A DNA stretch of 43,508 nucleotides from Lactobacillus kalixensis DSM 16043 (GCF_001434335.1 NZ_AZFM01000016.1:1-43508); one strand, 5' to 3'; positions 8,000 to 20,795 are shown, numbered from the stretch's first letter. Numbers and translations: made by a program. Notes: generated from the letters alone by a model not told the origin.

Positions 8000-8977
8000 A
8001 TGTGTACATCGATTTGTTATACTTCTACCGATCATTATTTTGGTCGCAATCTTGATTATGAAATCGATTATGGTCAAAAGGTGATTATCGTACCAAGAAA
8101 TTACGTATTTAACTATAGAGATATGCCTGCTCAAAAGTCTCATTACGCTTTCATTGGTGTTTCAGTAGTTAATGATAATTATCCATTATTGTGTGATGCA
8201 ATTAATGAAAAGGGATTAGGCATAGCAGGTTTGAACTTCCAAGGACCGGGTTACTATTTCCCACAAATTAAAGGTAAGAAGAACATAGCTTCTTTTGAAT
8301 TAATACCATATTTGTTAAGCAATTGTGAAAGCACTGCAGAGGTTAAAGAAATTTTAGCTGACGCAAGTATTTCAAATGTTAGTTTTTCTAGCAACTATCC
8401 TGCTGCAGATTTGCACTGGATTCTTAGTGATAAAACTGGTAAGAGTATCGTAGTAGAATCAACTAAATCTGGTTTACATGTTTACGATAATCCAGTTAAT
8501 GTTTTAACCAACAATCCAGAATTTCCAAGTCAATTAACAAAGTTGAGTGATTACGTTGATGTCACTCCGTCTAATCCTAAAAATACATTAGTTCCGAATG
8601 TTGATGTTAATATTTACAGTAGGGGATTGGGAACTCATCACTTACCAGGTGGGATGGACTCAAGTTCACGTTTTGTTAAAGCTGCCTTCGTTTTATCACA
8701 TGCACCAAAGGGGAAAGACGAAGTTGAAAATGTTACTAATTACTTCCATATCTTACATTCTGTAGAACAAGCCAAAGGCTTAGATGAAGTTGAAAACAAT
8801 CGTTATGAATATACAATGTATACTGACTGCATGAATTTGGACAAGGGGATTTTGTACTTTACTACTTATGATAATAATCGTATTAATGCGGTAGACATGT
8901 ATAAAGAAAATCTGGATGCAGAAGATCTGATTTGTTATGACTTGTTCAAAAAGCAAGACATCAACTATATTTCTTAA
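8000..8977 (+). CDS. bsh: Bile salt hydrolase (choloylglycine hydrolase family)
   Basis: 325 residues, the usual length. The enzyme cleaves the amide bond of glycine- or taurine-conjugated bile salts in the cytoplasm. After removal of Met1 the nucleophile is Cys2. All six residues expected for the family are at their standard places: Cys2, Arg16, Asp19, Asn79, Asn171 and Arg224. The sequence begins MCTSICYTSTDHYFGRNLDY, closest in memory to bile salt hydrolases of L. johnsonii/gasseri. GAAAGAAG precedes the ATG. Monocistronic: 107 bases from the ATPase gene and with a terminator 33 bases downstream. It indicates adaptation to the vertebrate gut. The preference for glyco- or tauro-conjugates cannot be read with confidence. 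Confidence 0.93.
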   Translation: MCTSICYTSTDHYFGRNLDYEIDYGQKVIIVPRNYVFNYRDMPAQKSHYAFIGVSVVNDNYPLLCDAINEKGLGIAGLNFQGPGYYFPQIKGKKNIASFELIPYLLSNCESTAEVKEILADASISNVSFSSNYPAADLHWILSDKTGKSIVVESTKSGLHVYDNPVNVLTNNPEFPSQLTKLSDYVDVTPSNPKNTLVPNVDVNIYSRGLGTHHLPGGMDSSSRFVKAAFVLSHAPKGKDEVENVTNYFHILHSVEQAKGLDEVENNRYEYTMYTDCMNLDKGILYFTTYDNNRINAVDMYKENLDAEDLICYDLFKKQDINYIS

Positions 8978-9009
8978 TTGAACCTAAGATTATTAATAAA
9001 ACCAAAAAT

Positions 9010-9057
9010 AGTCTAGCTTTTCAATACTTTTTTGTATCGAACAGTTAGGCTTTTTTT
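9010..9057 (+). terminator. Long intrinsic terminator after bsh
   Basis: An 18-position stem with two mismatches and some G-T pairs (9010-9027 with 9034-9051), a T6 loop and a run of seven T. Confidence 0.75.
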
Positions 9058-9136
9058 GTAAATTTTATATTTGGTCATGTTAAATTAATAATATATTAGA
9101 TTTGAAAATAAATTTTGATTTTTTTACAAAAAAGAC

Positions 9137-9164
9137 TTGCTATTTTTTCTCAATCCGGTATTAT
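9137..9164 (+). promoter_or_regulatory. Probable tRNA cluster promoter
   Basis: TTGCTA (9137-9142) and TATTAT (9159-9164) at 16-bp spacing, 26 bases before the first tRNA base. Confidence 0.45.
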
Positions 9165-9189
9165 ATTAAATGTTCAGTTTAAAAGTCAT

Positions 9190-9276
9190 GGAGAATTACC
9201 CAAGTGGCTGAAGGGGACGGTTTTGAAAACCGTTAGGCGGCTTTGTCGTGCGTGGGTTCAAATCCCACATTCTCCT
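9190..9276 (+). tRNA. tRNA-Ser (UGA)
   Basis: The cloverleaf is complete: acceptor GGAGAAT pairs with ATTCTCC at the 3' end; the anticodon loop TTTGAAA gives TGA; a long variable arm, as expected for serine, precedes the GGGTTCAAATCCC T arm. CCA is not encoded, so it must be added after transcription. First of a three-gene cluster. Confidence 0.95.
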
Positions 9277-9281
9277 TGTTT

Positions 9282-9355
9282 GGTCCATTGGAGCAGTGGT
9301 TTATCTCGCCTCCCTGTCACGGAGGAGATCATGGGTTCAAATCCCATATGGACCG
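9282..9355 (+). tRNA. tRNA-Asp (GUC)
   Basis: Acceptor GGTCCAT pairs with ATGGACC; anticodon loop CTGTCAC gives GTC; discriminator G as usual for aspartate. Five bases follow the serine gene, so both come from one transcript. No encoded CCA. Confidence 0.95.
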
Positions 9356-9367
9356 TTTTATATTTAT

Positions 9368-9440
9368 GGAGGATTAGCTCAGCTGGGAGAGCATCTGCCT
9401 TACAAGCAGGAGGTCACAGGTTCGAGCCCTGTATCCTCCA
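9368..9440 (+). tRNA. tRNA-Val (UAC)
   Basis: Acceptor GGAGGAT pairs with ATCCTCC; anticodon loop CTTACAA gives TAC; T arm CAGGTTCGAGCCCTG. Discriminator A. No encoded CCA. A short T run follows the gene. Last of the cluster. Confidence 0.95.
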
Positions 9441-9532
9441 TATTTTTTTGCCTAAAGTTTTATACATAGTAGCCTATAACTATCTTTTTCTAGTAGAATT
9501 AAAGATAAGTGATCTACGAGAAGGAGACAAAC

Positions 9533-10615
9533 ATGGAAAAAGCACAAGAAATCGAAATGCTGAAAGAATTTTCAGATGCTAATGCAACTTCAGGCTTTGA
9601 AGAAGAATTTGTAAAGTTGTTTTCTAATTATGCCGAAAAAACTGCTGATTTAGAAGTTGATGGCATGCTTAACGTATATGCGTCAAAGAAGGAAAACAAA
9701 GGTGATCGTCCAGTCATCCAACTTGATGCCCACTCAGATGCAGTTGGCTTTATCACACAAGCTGTGCGTCCTAATGGGTTAATCAAGTTCGTTCCACTTG
9801 GCGGCTGGGTAAAGTACAATATTCCTGCATTAAGAGTAAAAATTAGAAACCGCGATGGCGAATACATCCCTGGTGTTGTTGCAACTAAGCCACCTCACTT
9901 CATGACAGCTGCTGAAAGAAATAATGTTCCAGAAGTTGCTGATATGTCAATTGACGTTGGTTCAAGCAGCCGCGAAGAAACCATTAATGATTACAAGATT
10001 GACACCGGTTGTCCAATCTTTGTCGATGTGAAATGTGAATATAACGAAAGATCTGGCTTGTTCTTTGGAAAAGACTTCGATGACCGCTTCGGTGCTGGTG
10101 CAATGATTGATGTTCTTGACAACTTGAAGGGTGAAGAAACTAATTTTGACGTAGTTGCTGCATTATCAAGTCAAGAAGAAGTAGGTCTTCGCGGTGCTTA
10201 CGTAACTGCAAGAAAAGTTAAGCCTGATCTTTGTATCGTTCTTGAAAGCTGCCCAGCTGATGATACATTTACTCCAGATTGGCTTTCTCAAACGGGCTTA
10301 AATCGCGGTCCAATGCTACGTGATATGGATACAACATTTTTACCAAATCCTAAATTCCAACAATACGCTTGTGATTTAGCAGATAAGAATAATATTCCGT
10401 ATACCCGTTCAGTTCGTACTGGCGGTGGACAAGATGGCGCTGCAATTTATTATGAAAATGGTGCTCCAACGATTGTTATCGGTATTCCGGTTCGTTATGA
10501 ACACTCACCATACTGCTTCAGTAGTTACAAGGACTTCAAGGCTTCAGTTGACTTGGCTACTGCTATTATTCGTGATATTGATCAAGAAAAGTTGGATAGT
10601 TTTACGAAGTTTTAA
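9533..10615 (+). CDS. M42 family metallo-aminopeptidase (glutamyl aminopeptidase-like)
   Basis: 360 residues from the ATG at 9533, which follows a perfect GAAGGAG. M42 enzymes are cytoplasmic dinuclear metal aminopeptidases that form tetrahedral assemblies and trim peptides. The metal and catalytic residues are visible in order: DAHSD (His67), KDFDDR (Asp183 bridging), QEEVG (Glu215 general base, Glu216 metal), LES (Glu238) and YEHSP (His324). Lactobacilli depend on such peptidases to use milk or host peptides. The exact substrate preference (Glu/Asp N-termini as in PepA, or broader) is not decided by sequence. Monocistronic with its own terminator. Confidence 0.9.
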   Translation: MEKAQEIEMLKEFSDANATSGFEEEFVKLFSNYAEKTADLEVDGMLNVYASKKENKGDRPVIQLDAHSDAVGFITQAVRPNGLIKFVPLGGWVKYNIPALRVKIRNRDGEYIPGVVATKPPHFMTAAERNNVPEVADMSIDVGSSSREETINDYKIDTGCPIFVDVKCEYNERSGLFFGKDFDDRFGAGAMIDVLDNLKGEETNFDVVAALSSQEEVGLRGAYVTARKVKPDLCIVLESCPADDTFTPDWLSQTGLNRGPMLRDMDTTFLPNPKFQQYACDLADKNNIPYTRSVRTGGGQDGAAIYYENGAPTIVIGIPVRYEHSPYCFSSYKDFKASVDLATAIIRDIDQEKLDSFTKF

Positions 10616-10626
10616 TTTAAAAGCAA

Positions 10627-10662
10627 AAAGGGAAGACCTCAAATTCGAGATCTTCCTTTTTT
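10627..10662. terminator. Bidirectional terminator between the M42 peptidase and galE
   Basis: A 10-position stem with one mismatch (10631-10640 with 10647-10656) is flanked by A-rich and T-rich runs, so it can end both the rightward peptidase transcript and the leftward galE transcript. Confidence 0.75.
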
Positions 10663-10696
10663 GTATCATTTGCAATTTTAGATTATTTGTTTATTC

Positions 10697-11689
10697 TTAC
10701 TTATCTTCGTAACCCTTTGGGTGACTCTTGTGCCACTTCCAAGCAGTTGCGATAACATCGTCTACATTTTCATGCTTTGGCTTCCAGCCTAAAACTTCTC
10801 TAGCCTTAGTTGAATCAGCAACCAAGCTGTCAGGATCACCGCCGCGGCGTGGACCCATAGTATAAGGAATATCAATGCCGGTAACTTTCTTAGCACTTTC
10901 CAAAATTTCAAGGTTTGAGAAACCATGTGCAGTCCCTAAGTTGAAGACATCTGACTTGTTTGTTTCCATCATGTGTTTCAAAGCTAAGATGTGGGCATCG
11001 ATTAAGTCTTCTACTTGAACATAGTCACGGACGTTAGTACCATCTTTAGTGTTGTAGTCATCACCGAAAATAGTAAACTTACCATCGCCAGAAAGGGCAC
11101 TCTTCAAAATGTTTGGAATAAGGTGAGTTTCGGGACCGTGGTCTTCACCAATGGTACCATCACTTGAAGCGCCAGCTACGTTGAAGTAACGAAGGGCAGT
11201 GTACTTAATGCCATCTGCTTTATCAGCCCAAGCCATGATCTTTTCCATCATCATCTTGGTTTCACCATATGGGTTAATTGGGTTAAGTGGAGTTTCTTCA
11301 GTGATTGGCAACTTGTCAGGAATACCATAAGTAGCGGCACTTGAAGAGAATACTAAGTACTTAACACCAGCATCATTCATAGCTTCAAGAAGTGAAATCA
11401 TCCCACTTACGTTATTATCATAATACTTAAGTGGCTTCTTAACTGATTCACCAACTAATGAGTAAGCAGCAAAGTGCATTATTGCGTCAATTTTCTCATC
11501 ACGCAAGATTTTAGAAACCAAGAAAGTATCTTCGATATCACCTTGGTAGAACTTGGCTTTAGGGTCAACTGCTTTTCTGTGACCGGTGTAAAGTGAGTCA
11601 AGAACTACAACATCGTTACCTTCCTTAACTAATTCACGTACAGCGTGTGAGCCGATATAACCCGCACCACCAATTACTAAAACTTTCAT
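10697..11689 (-). CDS. galE: UDP-glucose 4-epimerase
   Basis: 330 residues from an ATG preceded by AGGAGA. It interconverts UDP-galactose and UDP-glucose with bound NAD, the last Leloir step, and also supplies UDP-galactose for polysaccharide. The NAD fold starts GGAGYIGS at 7-14. The catalytic Y-x3-K is Tyr141/Lys145 (PYGETK), with the SSSAATYG strand at 115-122. It lies 74 bases downstream of lacM on the same strand. The gap holds a perfect operator pair at 11735-11755 and a TATACT box, so galE has its own regulated promoter besides read-through from lacLM. Confidence 0.95.
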   Translation of the reverse strand: MKVLVIGGAGYIGSHAVRELVKEGNDVVVLDSLYTGHRKAVDPKAKFYQGDIEDTFLVSKILRDEKIDAIMHFAAYSLVGESVKKPLKYYDNNVSGMISLLEAMNDAGVKYLVFSSSAATYGIPDKLPITEETPLNPINPYGETKMMMEKIMAWADKADGIKYTALRYFNVAGASSDGTIGEDHGPETHLIPNILKSALSGDGKFTIFGDDYNTKDGTNVRDYVQVEDLIDAHILALKHMMETNKSDVFNLGTAHGFSNLEILESAKKVTGIDIPYTMGPRRGGDPDSLVADSTKAREVLGWKPKHENVDDVIATAWKWHKSHPKGYEDK

Positions 11690-11720
11690 ATTGTTCTCCT
11701 TTGCTTTTCGAACCAAGTTA

Positions 11721-11763
11721 AGTATAACACATAATTTAGTAAAATATTTACTAAATAGATAAA

Positions 11764-11771
<8 letters not shown>
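11721..11771 (-). promoter_or_regulatory. galE operator and promoter
   Basis: Two 9-bp halves, TTTAGTAAA (11735-11743) and TTTACTAAA (11747-11755), form a perfect inverted repeat with a 3-base spacer. A minus-strand TATACT lies at 11721-11726. The AT-only element ATAAATTATTTAT at 11759-11771 overlaps the lacM stop codon and recurs before lacL, lacS and galK. No good -35 at normal spacing is visible. Binding by the LacI-type regulator at 14766 is inferred from recurrence of the halves. Confidence 0.65.
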
Positions 11772-14683
<2,912 letters not shown>

Positions 14684-14747
14684 TTTAAAAGACAAAATAA
14701 TTAGAATCTGTGAGATAATATAATCAAAATATTTAAAGATTGATTAA

Positions 14748-15773
<1,026 letters not shown>

Positions 15774-15814
15774 AAAAATTAGTAAATAACTTTTTTATTT
15801 TTTAAATTTTGAAA

Positions 15815-15850
15815 GAAGAATGCTTATTTATAGCATTCTTCTTTATTTTT
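15815..15850 (+). terminator. Intrinsic terminator after lacR
   Basis: A perfect 9-bp stem (15815-15823 with 15833-15841), 9-base loop and a T-rich tail. Confidence 0.8.
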
Positions 15851-15853
15851 ATA

Positions 15854-15936
15854 TTTAGTAAATTTCCAAGTGTGCATTGATAAATTGATTTACTAAAATC
15901 ACTAAATAATTTATACTATATTTGTAAACGGTTTCA
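15854..15936 (+). promoter_or_regulatory. lacS-lacZ promoter with operator halves and cre site
   Basis: Operator halves TTTAGTAAA (15854-15862) and TTTACTAAA (15889-15897) are 35 bp apart centre to centre. The second contains the -35 TTTACT (15889-15894), which is 17 bp from the -10 TATACT (15912-15917). A perfect match to the CcpA consensus, TGTAAACGGTTTCA, follows at 15923-15936. The TAAATAATTTAT element is at 15903-15914. The arrangement predicts repression by LacR at the -35 and by CcpA just downstream of the start. Confidence 0.75.
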
Positions 15937-15956
15937 GTGCGTTGGGAGGAAATATT

Positions 15957-17930
15957 ATGAATAACGCAAGTAAGTCTTCAGGAAGACAAGCTATTTCTTA
16001 CATATCTTTCTGTTTAGGCAATTTAGGACACGCAGCTTTTTACGGAGTAATGAGTACGTATTTTATTATTTTCATTACTAGTGGAATGTTTAGTGGATTA
16101 GAACAATCAGTTGCTGATAAACTTATCGGTTTAATTACTGGCTTGATGGTTTTAATTAGAATTGTTGAATTAGTTATTGATCCTGTTTTGGGTAATATCG
16201 TTGATAATACGAAGACAAAATGGGGTAAGTTTAAACCGTGGATTTTGATTGGTACCGTTGTTAGTGCAGTATTATTGCTAGTATTGTTTACAGGTATTTT
16301 TGGATTAGCTCAAGCAAACTGGATTTTATTCGCAATCCTTTTTGTAATTATTTACATAAGTTTTGATATTTTCTATTCTTTATCAGATGTATCATATTGG
16401 GGAATGGTCCCCGCGTTAAGCGAAGATTCACATGAACGTGGACTCTATACTTCTCTTGGAGCTTTCTCAGGAACGATTGGTTGGAATGGTTTAACAATCA
16501 TTGTTGTTCCATTAGTGACAGCTGTAACTTATGCGGTAACTGGTAAACACGAAGAGGGAGCACCAGGTTGGTTGGCATTTGCAGCCGTGATTTCAGCTCT
16601 TGCTATTATTTGTGCCTTAATCGTTTGCTTTGGCACTAAAGAAAAGAACAACATCATCAGAAACTCTGCTAATCAAAAGACTACATTAAGACAAGTATTT
16701 GGAGCTATTTTCCATAATGATCAAATCCTTTGGCCAAGTTTATCATATTTAACTTTCTCACTTGCTAACACAATTACCAACGGAGTTATGTTCTATATGT
16801 ACAAATTTGTTATAGGTAAGCCAAATGAGTTTTGGGTAGTGGGAATTATTGCAACGATTACAGGATTATTTATCAGTCCATTGTTTCCAATTTTGAATAA
16901 ATATATTCCTAGAAGATGGCTATTTATTGTAGGTCAAACTAGCATGGTACTTGCATACATTTTGTTCATCTTTGGTCGTAATAATATTGTTTTGATGGAT
17001 CTAGGTTTAATTCTTCTAAATATCAACTTTGCTCAATTAGTAACTGTTTTAACTTTAACTGATGCGATTGAATATGGGCAACTTAATAATGGTCAAAGAA
17101 ATGAAGCTGTTGTTCTAGCAGTTCGTCCAATGATCGATAAGTTTACAGGTGCTGTATCTAATGCTTTAGTTGGTTATGTTGCAATTGCTGCTGGTATGAC
17201 CGGTTCAGCAACTGCAGCTGATATGACCAGCCATGACATCAGTACTTTCAACATGATGGCTTTGTATATCCCTATGATCTTGGCCATCTTATCAATTGTT
17301 GTCTTCTCAACTAAAGTAACTTTGAGTGAAAAGAAACACGCTGAAGTTGTTGAAGAATTAAAGACTAAGCTTGCTGAAGGTGAGCTTGAACAATCTGCTC
17401 CTGCAGTAGAAACAAAGAGCGAAACGATCTATTCACCAGCAGATGGTAAGTTGATGAAGATTTCTTCAGTTATCGATGAAGATGGTAAGCCATTCCCTGG
17501 TAAAGGTTTCGCAATTGATCCAAGTACAGGTAATATTTACGCACCATTTGATGGTCAAATTAAATTCACTTTCGGAACAAAACACGCTTTTGAAATTGTT
17601 TCAAAGGACGGGTTACAAGTGGTAGTTCACGTCGGTCTTGGAACAGTAAACCTGCGCGGCGAAGGCTTTGAAACTTTCTACGACGATGGTCAAAATGTTA
17701 AGCAAGGTGACTTACTTCTCCAATTCGATCGAGATTTAGCTTTGAAGAATGGTTATAAAGATACTGTTGTTGTATTTTACACTCAGCCAAAGTTAATTAA
17801 TTCTGTATCATCGATTAATGCGGGTGAAGATGTAAAGCATGGTGATAAGATAGTTGATGTTGAGCAAAAATCTGCAACTAATAAAAATGCAGTTAATGAA
17901 GTCACAAATAGCAATGGTGCTTTAGCATAA
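15957..17930 (+). CDS. lacS: Lactose permease with C-terminal PTS IIA domain (GPH family)
   Basis: 657 residues from the ATG at 15957, with GGGAGGA upstream. The first roughly 460 residues are a 12-helix glycoside-pentoside-hexuronide carrier that takes up lactose with protons or by exchange with galactose. The tail (about 490-640) is a glucose-type IIA domain with the phosphorylatable His558 in VVVHVGLGTV, through which HPr(His-P) modulates transport. The strand GTKHAFEI supplies the partner histidine. It is 12 bases from lacZ and cotranscribed with it. Lactose/galactose exchange is known for the Streptococcus homologue; here a full gal operon suggests galactose is also used. Confidence 0.94.
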   Translation: MNNASKSSGRQAISYISFCLGNLGHAAFYGVMSTYFIIFITSGMFSGLEQSVADKLIGLITGLMVLIRIVELVIDPVLGNIVDNTKTKWGKFKPWILIGTVVSAVLLLVLFTGIFGLAQANWILFAILFVIIYISFDIFYSLSDVSYWGMVPALSEDSHERGLYTSLGAFSGTIGWNGLTIIVVPLVTAVTYAVTGKHEEGAPGWLAFAAVISALAIICALIVCFGTKEKNNIIRNSANQKTTLRQVFGAIFHNDQILWPSLSYLTFSLANTITNGVMFYMYKFVIGKPNEFWVVGIIATITGLFISPLFPILNKYIPRRWLFIVGQTSMVLAYILFIFGRNNIVLMDLGLILLNINFAQLVTVLTLTDAIEYGQLNNGQRNEAVVLAVRPMIDKFTGAVSNALVGYVAIAAGMTGSATAADMTSHDISTFNMMALYIPMILAILSIVVFSTKVTLSEKKHAEVVEELKTKLAEGELEQSAPAVETKSETIYSPADGKLMKISSVIDEDGKPFPGKGFAIDPSTGNIYAPFDGQIKFTFGTKHAFEIVSKDGLQVVVHVGLGTVNLRGEGFETFYDDGQNVKQGDLLLQFDRDLALKNGYKDTVVVFYTQPKLINSVSSINAGEDVKHGDKIVDVEQKSATNKNAVNEVTNSNGALA

Positions 17931-17942
17931 TGGGGAATTAAA

Positions 17943-19946
17943 ATGAATAAATTATCAAGATTTCTTTATGGTGGGGACTACAATCCCGATCAATGGCCAG
18001 AAGATACTTGGTCTAAAGATATTCAAGTTTTCAAAAAGGCGGACCTTAATTCTGCCACGATCAATATTTTTTCTTGGGCATTGCTTGAGCCAGAAGAAGG
18101 GAAGTATGACTTTTCAAAATTAGACAAGATTGTTCAAGAATTGTCAGATGCTGATTTTGATATTGTCATGGGTACTTCAACTGCCGCAATGCCAGCATGG
18201 ATGTTTAAGAAATATCCTGACGTAGCGCGGGTTGATTATCAAGGAAGACGCCATGTTTTTGGTCAAAGACATAACTTCTGTCCTAATAGCAAAAATTATC
18301 AAAAACTTGCTAGTAACTTAGTCGAACAGTTAGTTGAACGCTATAAGAATAATAAACACATTACAGTTTGGCACGTGAACAACGAATATGGCGGCAATTG
18401 CTACTGTGAAAATTGTCAAAATACTTTTCGTGATTGGTTGAAAAATAAGTACAAGACTTTAGATGCTCTGAACAAAGCTTGGAACATGAATGTTTGGAGC
18501 CACACAATTTATGATTGGGATGAAATTGTAGTTCCAAATGAATTAGGTGATACTTGGGGTCCAGAAGGAACAGAAACTATCGTAGCTGGCCTTTCAATTG
18601 ATTATCTTCGTTTCCAATCAGAAAGCTTACAAAATCTCTATAAGATGGAAAAAGAAATCATCAAGAAGGCACTTCCAGATGTCTTGGTAACAACTAACTT
18701 TCACAGTTTGCCTAATAAGATGATTGATTATCAGAAGTGGGCCAAGGATCAAGATATTATTTCTTATGATAGTTATCCAACTTATGACGCTCCAAAATAT
18801 TTGCCAGCATTCTTATATGACTTGATGAGAAGCTTGAAGCATCAACCATTTATGCTCATGGAATCTGCACCTTCATCAGTTAACTGGCAACCATATAGTC
18901 CACTTAAACGTCCTGGTCAAATGGAAGCAACTGAACTTCAAGCAGTAGCACATGGTGCTGACACAGTTCAATTTTTCCAATTAAAGCAAGCAGTTGGCGG
19001 GTCAGAGAAATTCCACAGTGCAGTCATTGCCCATTCTCAAAGAACTGACACAAGAGTTTTCCATGAACTTGAAGATTTGGGTAAGAAGTTGAAGCAGGCT
19101 GGCCCAACGATTCTAGGATCAAAGGTTAACGCGAAAGTTGCGATTGTCTTTGATTGGAGCAACTTTTGGTCTTATGAATTTGTTGACGGAATCACGCAAG
19201 ATCTGAATTATGTAGATTCAATTTTGGATTACTACCGCCAATTCTATGAGCGTAATATTCCGACAGATGTCATTAGTGTAGATGATGACTTTAGTCAATA
19301 CGATTTAGTTGTTGCACCAGTTCTTTACATGGTTAAGTCAGGTCTTGATGAGAAGATTAATCATTATGTTGAAAAAGGTGGCAACTTTGTAACTACTTAT
19401 ATGTCAGGGATGGTTGACTCTAGTGACAACGTATATTTAGGCGGCTATCCGGGTCCACTTAAGGAAGTTACTGGAATTTGGGTTGAAGAAAGCGATGCAG
19501 TAGTTCCTGGTCAAAAGATTACCGTTGAAATGAATGGTAAAAACTATGAAACTAGTTTGATGTGCGACTTGATTCATCCCAATGATGCCAAAGTTTTGGC
19601 AAAATATTCAAGTGAGTTCTATACCGGAACTGCCGCTGTTACTGAAAAAAAATTTGGACAAGGTAAAGCTTGGTACGTTGGCACAAAGCTGAATCACGAA
19701 GGGTTAACGCAATTATTCAACCATATTATTATGGAAACTGGCGCTGAATCATTGGTTGCTGACAGCAATAAACTTGAAGTTACTAAACGTATTACTGAAG
19801 ATGGCAAGGAACTTTACTTTGTTTTGAATTTGAGTAACGAAAAGCGCAGCTTGCCTGGTAAATTTGTTGAATATCAGGATATTTTGACAGGCGAGAAAGC
19901 TCGCAAAGATATGAAAGGTTGGGATGTCCAGGTCTTAAGCAGATAA
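17943..19946 (+). CDS. lacZ: Beta-galactosidase, GH42
   Basis: 667 residues, standard for GH42, unrelated in fold details to LacLM. Hydrolyses beta-galactosides in the cytoplasm. Acid/base Glu148 lies in VNNEYGG and nucleophile Glu307 in LMESAPS. The zinc cysteines are present: Cys113, Cys153, Cys155 and Cys158. It has no signal peptide. GH42 enzymes often prefer galacto-oligosaccharides to lactose, but the coupling to lacS argues for a role in lactose use. Terminator downstream. Confidence 0.94.
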   Translation: MNKLSRFLYGGDYNPDQWPEDTWSKDIQVFKKADLNSATINIFSWALLEPEEGKYDFSKLDKIVQELSDADFDIVMGTSTAAMPAWMFKKYPDVARVDYQGRRHVFGQRHNFCPNSKNYQKLASNLVEQLVERYKNNKHITVWHVNNEYGGNCYCENCQNTFRDWLKNKYKTLDALNKAWNMNVWSHTIYDWDEIVVPNELGDTWGPEGTETIVAGLSIDYLRFQSESLQNLYKMEKEIIKKALPDVLVTTNFHSLPNKMIDYQKWAKDQDIISYDSYPTYDAPKYLPAFLYDLMRSLKHQPFMLMESAPSSVNWQPYSPLKRPGQMEATELQAVAHGADTVQFFQLKQAVGGSEKFHSAVIAHSQRTDTRVFHELEDLGKKLKQAGPTILGSKVNAKVAIVFDWSNFWSYEFVDGITQDLNYVDSILDYYRQFYERNIPTDVISVDDDFSQYDLVVAPVLYMVKSGLDEKINHYVEKGGNFVTTYMSGMVDSSDNVYLGGYPGPLKEVTGIWVEESDAVVPGQKITVEMNGKNYETSLMCDLIHPNDAKVLAKYSSEFYTGTAAVTEKKFGQGKAWYVGTKLNHEGLTQLFNHIIMETGAESLVADSNKLEVTKRITEDGKELYFVLNLSNEKRSLPGKFVEYQDILTGEKARKDMKGWDVQVLSR

Positions 19947-19980
19947 AATGAAACTCTCCCCCTCTAAGATGAATGAAATG

Positions 19981-20011
19981 AAGTCAGACAAATGTCTGGC
20001 TTTATTTTTTT
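19981..20011 (+). terminator. Intrinsic terminator after lacZ
   Basis: A stem of about 8 bp (within 19981-20002) with a small loop, then a T-rich run. Confidence 0.7.
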
Positions 20012-20044
20012 AAGGCAAAGAATTTGCGTCAGTTTTAATAATCG

Positions 20045-20062
20045 TGTACAATATGTTGTACA
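20045..20062 (+). promoter_or_regulatory. YefM operator: two TGTACA palindromes 12 bp apart
   Basis: TGTACA occurs at 20045-20050 and 20057-20062, 12 bp centre to centre. This is the same core and spacing described for the E. coli yefM-yoeB operator, where antitoxin and the toxin-antitoxin complex bind. Confidence 0.75.
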
Positions 20063-20080
20063 ATTTAAGAGGTGAGCAAA

Positions 20081-20356
20081 ATGGATGCAGTGAATTACAG
20101 TAATTTTAGAAGGAATTTAAAAGATTATTTTAAAAAAGTTAATGAAGATAGTGAACCGCTAATTGTCACAAATAAAGATCCTGAGGATAATGTTGTTATA
20201 CTGAGCAAAGATGATTATGATTCATTGATTGAAACACTAACAATCCAGTCTAATAATTACTTGATGGATAAAATAAATCGCGGTCGCAAACAAGTGAAAG
20301 AGGGAAAAATAAGTCAACATGATTTAATTGATCCCAACGAGGTTACTAAATCATGA
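20081..20356 (+). CDS. yefM: YefM family antitoxin
   Basis: 91 residues from the ATG at 20081, preceded by AGAGGTG. It has the Phd/YefM N-terminal dimer and DNA-binding fold (NYSNFRRNLKDYFKKV, then VVILSKDDYDSLIET) and a charged C-terminal tail that would wrap the toxin. It overlaps the toxin start by 4 bases (ATGA). The tandem TGTACA palindromes upstream fit autorepression. It remains intact although the toxin gene is frameshifted, so it may now be only a DNA-binding relic or may still neutralise other YoeB-like toxins. Confidence 0.88.
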   Translation: MDAVNYSNFRRNLKDYFKKVNEDSEPLIVTNKDPEDNVVILSKDDYDSLIETLTIQSNNYLMDKINRGRKQVKEGKISQHDLIDPNEVTKS

Positions 20357-20617
20357 TTTTAAGTTGGACAGATGAAGGTTGGGATGATTATATTTATTGG
20401 CAAAAACAAGGTGATAAGAAAAAAAAAGAAGATCAATAAATTAATTAAAGATATGAAACGCCATCCATTTGAAGGAATTGGTAAACCAGAAAGGTTACTG
20501 GATAATTTATCAGGTTTGTGGTCAAGAAAAATTGATAGTAAAGATAGGATTATTTATGCAGTTTCTGACGGTAGTATAATCGCCTATTCATGCAAAGATA
20601 ATTACGGAGATCATTAG
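20353..20617 (+). pseudogene. yoeB: YoeB family toxin gene, frameshifted in a nine-A run
   Basis: The reading frame from 20353 begins MILSWTDEGWDDYIYWQKQG, the clear start of YoeB, a ribosome-dependent mRNA interferase. After nine A (20419-20427) it ends at a TAA at 20437-20439 after 28 residues. The rest of the toxin (KINKLIKDMKRHPFEGIGKPE to the end at 20617) continues in the +1 frame, so one extra A or two missing A broke it. In the tail the expected catalytic His of CRYHY appears as Asn (CKDNY), while the Glu and Arg of the active site seem kept. Transcript slippage on A9 could restore some full-length product. Confidence 0.8.
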
Positions 20618-20649
20618 ACTAGAAAGATTAAATTTAATATGTATTTGTT

Positions 20650-20687
20650 ATATAGTTCTGACAATATTGTTGGGACTATATTTTTTG
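20650..20687 (+). terminator. Intrinsic terminator after yoeB
   Basis: A 13-bp stem including G-T pairs (20650-20662 with 20669-20681), 6-base loop and T run. It isolates the toxin-antitoxin unit from galK. Confidence 0.75.
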
Positions 20688-20695
20688 TTCGCAAT

Positions 20696-20772
20696 TAAAT
20701 AATTTATTTATTGTAGTAAACTATTTACTAAAAAGGGTAATAAGTATATACTAGAAACTGAAAACGATTACA
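20696..20772 (+). promoter_or_regulatory. galK promoter with operator pair and cre site
   Basis: TGTAGTAAA (20712-20720) and TTTACTAAA (20724-20732) form an inverted pair with a 3-base spacer. The -35 TTTACT (20724-20729) is embedded in it, 17 bp from the -10 TATACT (20747-20752). A perfect cre, TGAAAACGATTACA, is at 20759-20772. TAAATAATTTAT is at 20696-20707. The -35, spacing and -10 are identical to the lacS promoter. Confidence 0.78.
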
Positions 20773-20795
20773 GAACAATTTTTGAGGTACATAAA

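Noticed and set aside
9115-9582. A 155-codon open frame on the plus strand
   Set aside because: It runs straight through the three tRNA genes and into the start of the M42 peptidase gene; it is a by-product of tRNA sequence.
15942-15956. TTG start five codons upstream of lacS
   Set aside because: It overlaps the GGGAGGA ribosome site; the ATG at 15957 has ideal spacing.
20372-20617. Separate start for the second half of yoeB at 20372
   Set aside because: The frame begins inside the region that encodes the true YoeB N-terminus in the other frame, so it is the displaced continuation rather than a separate gene.
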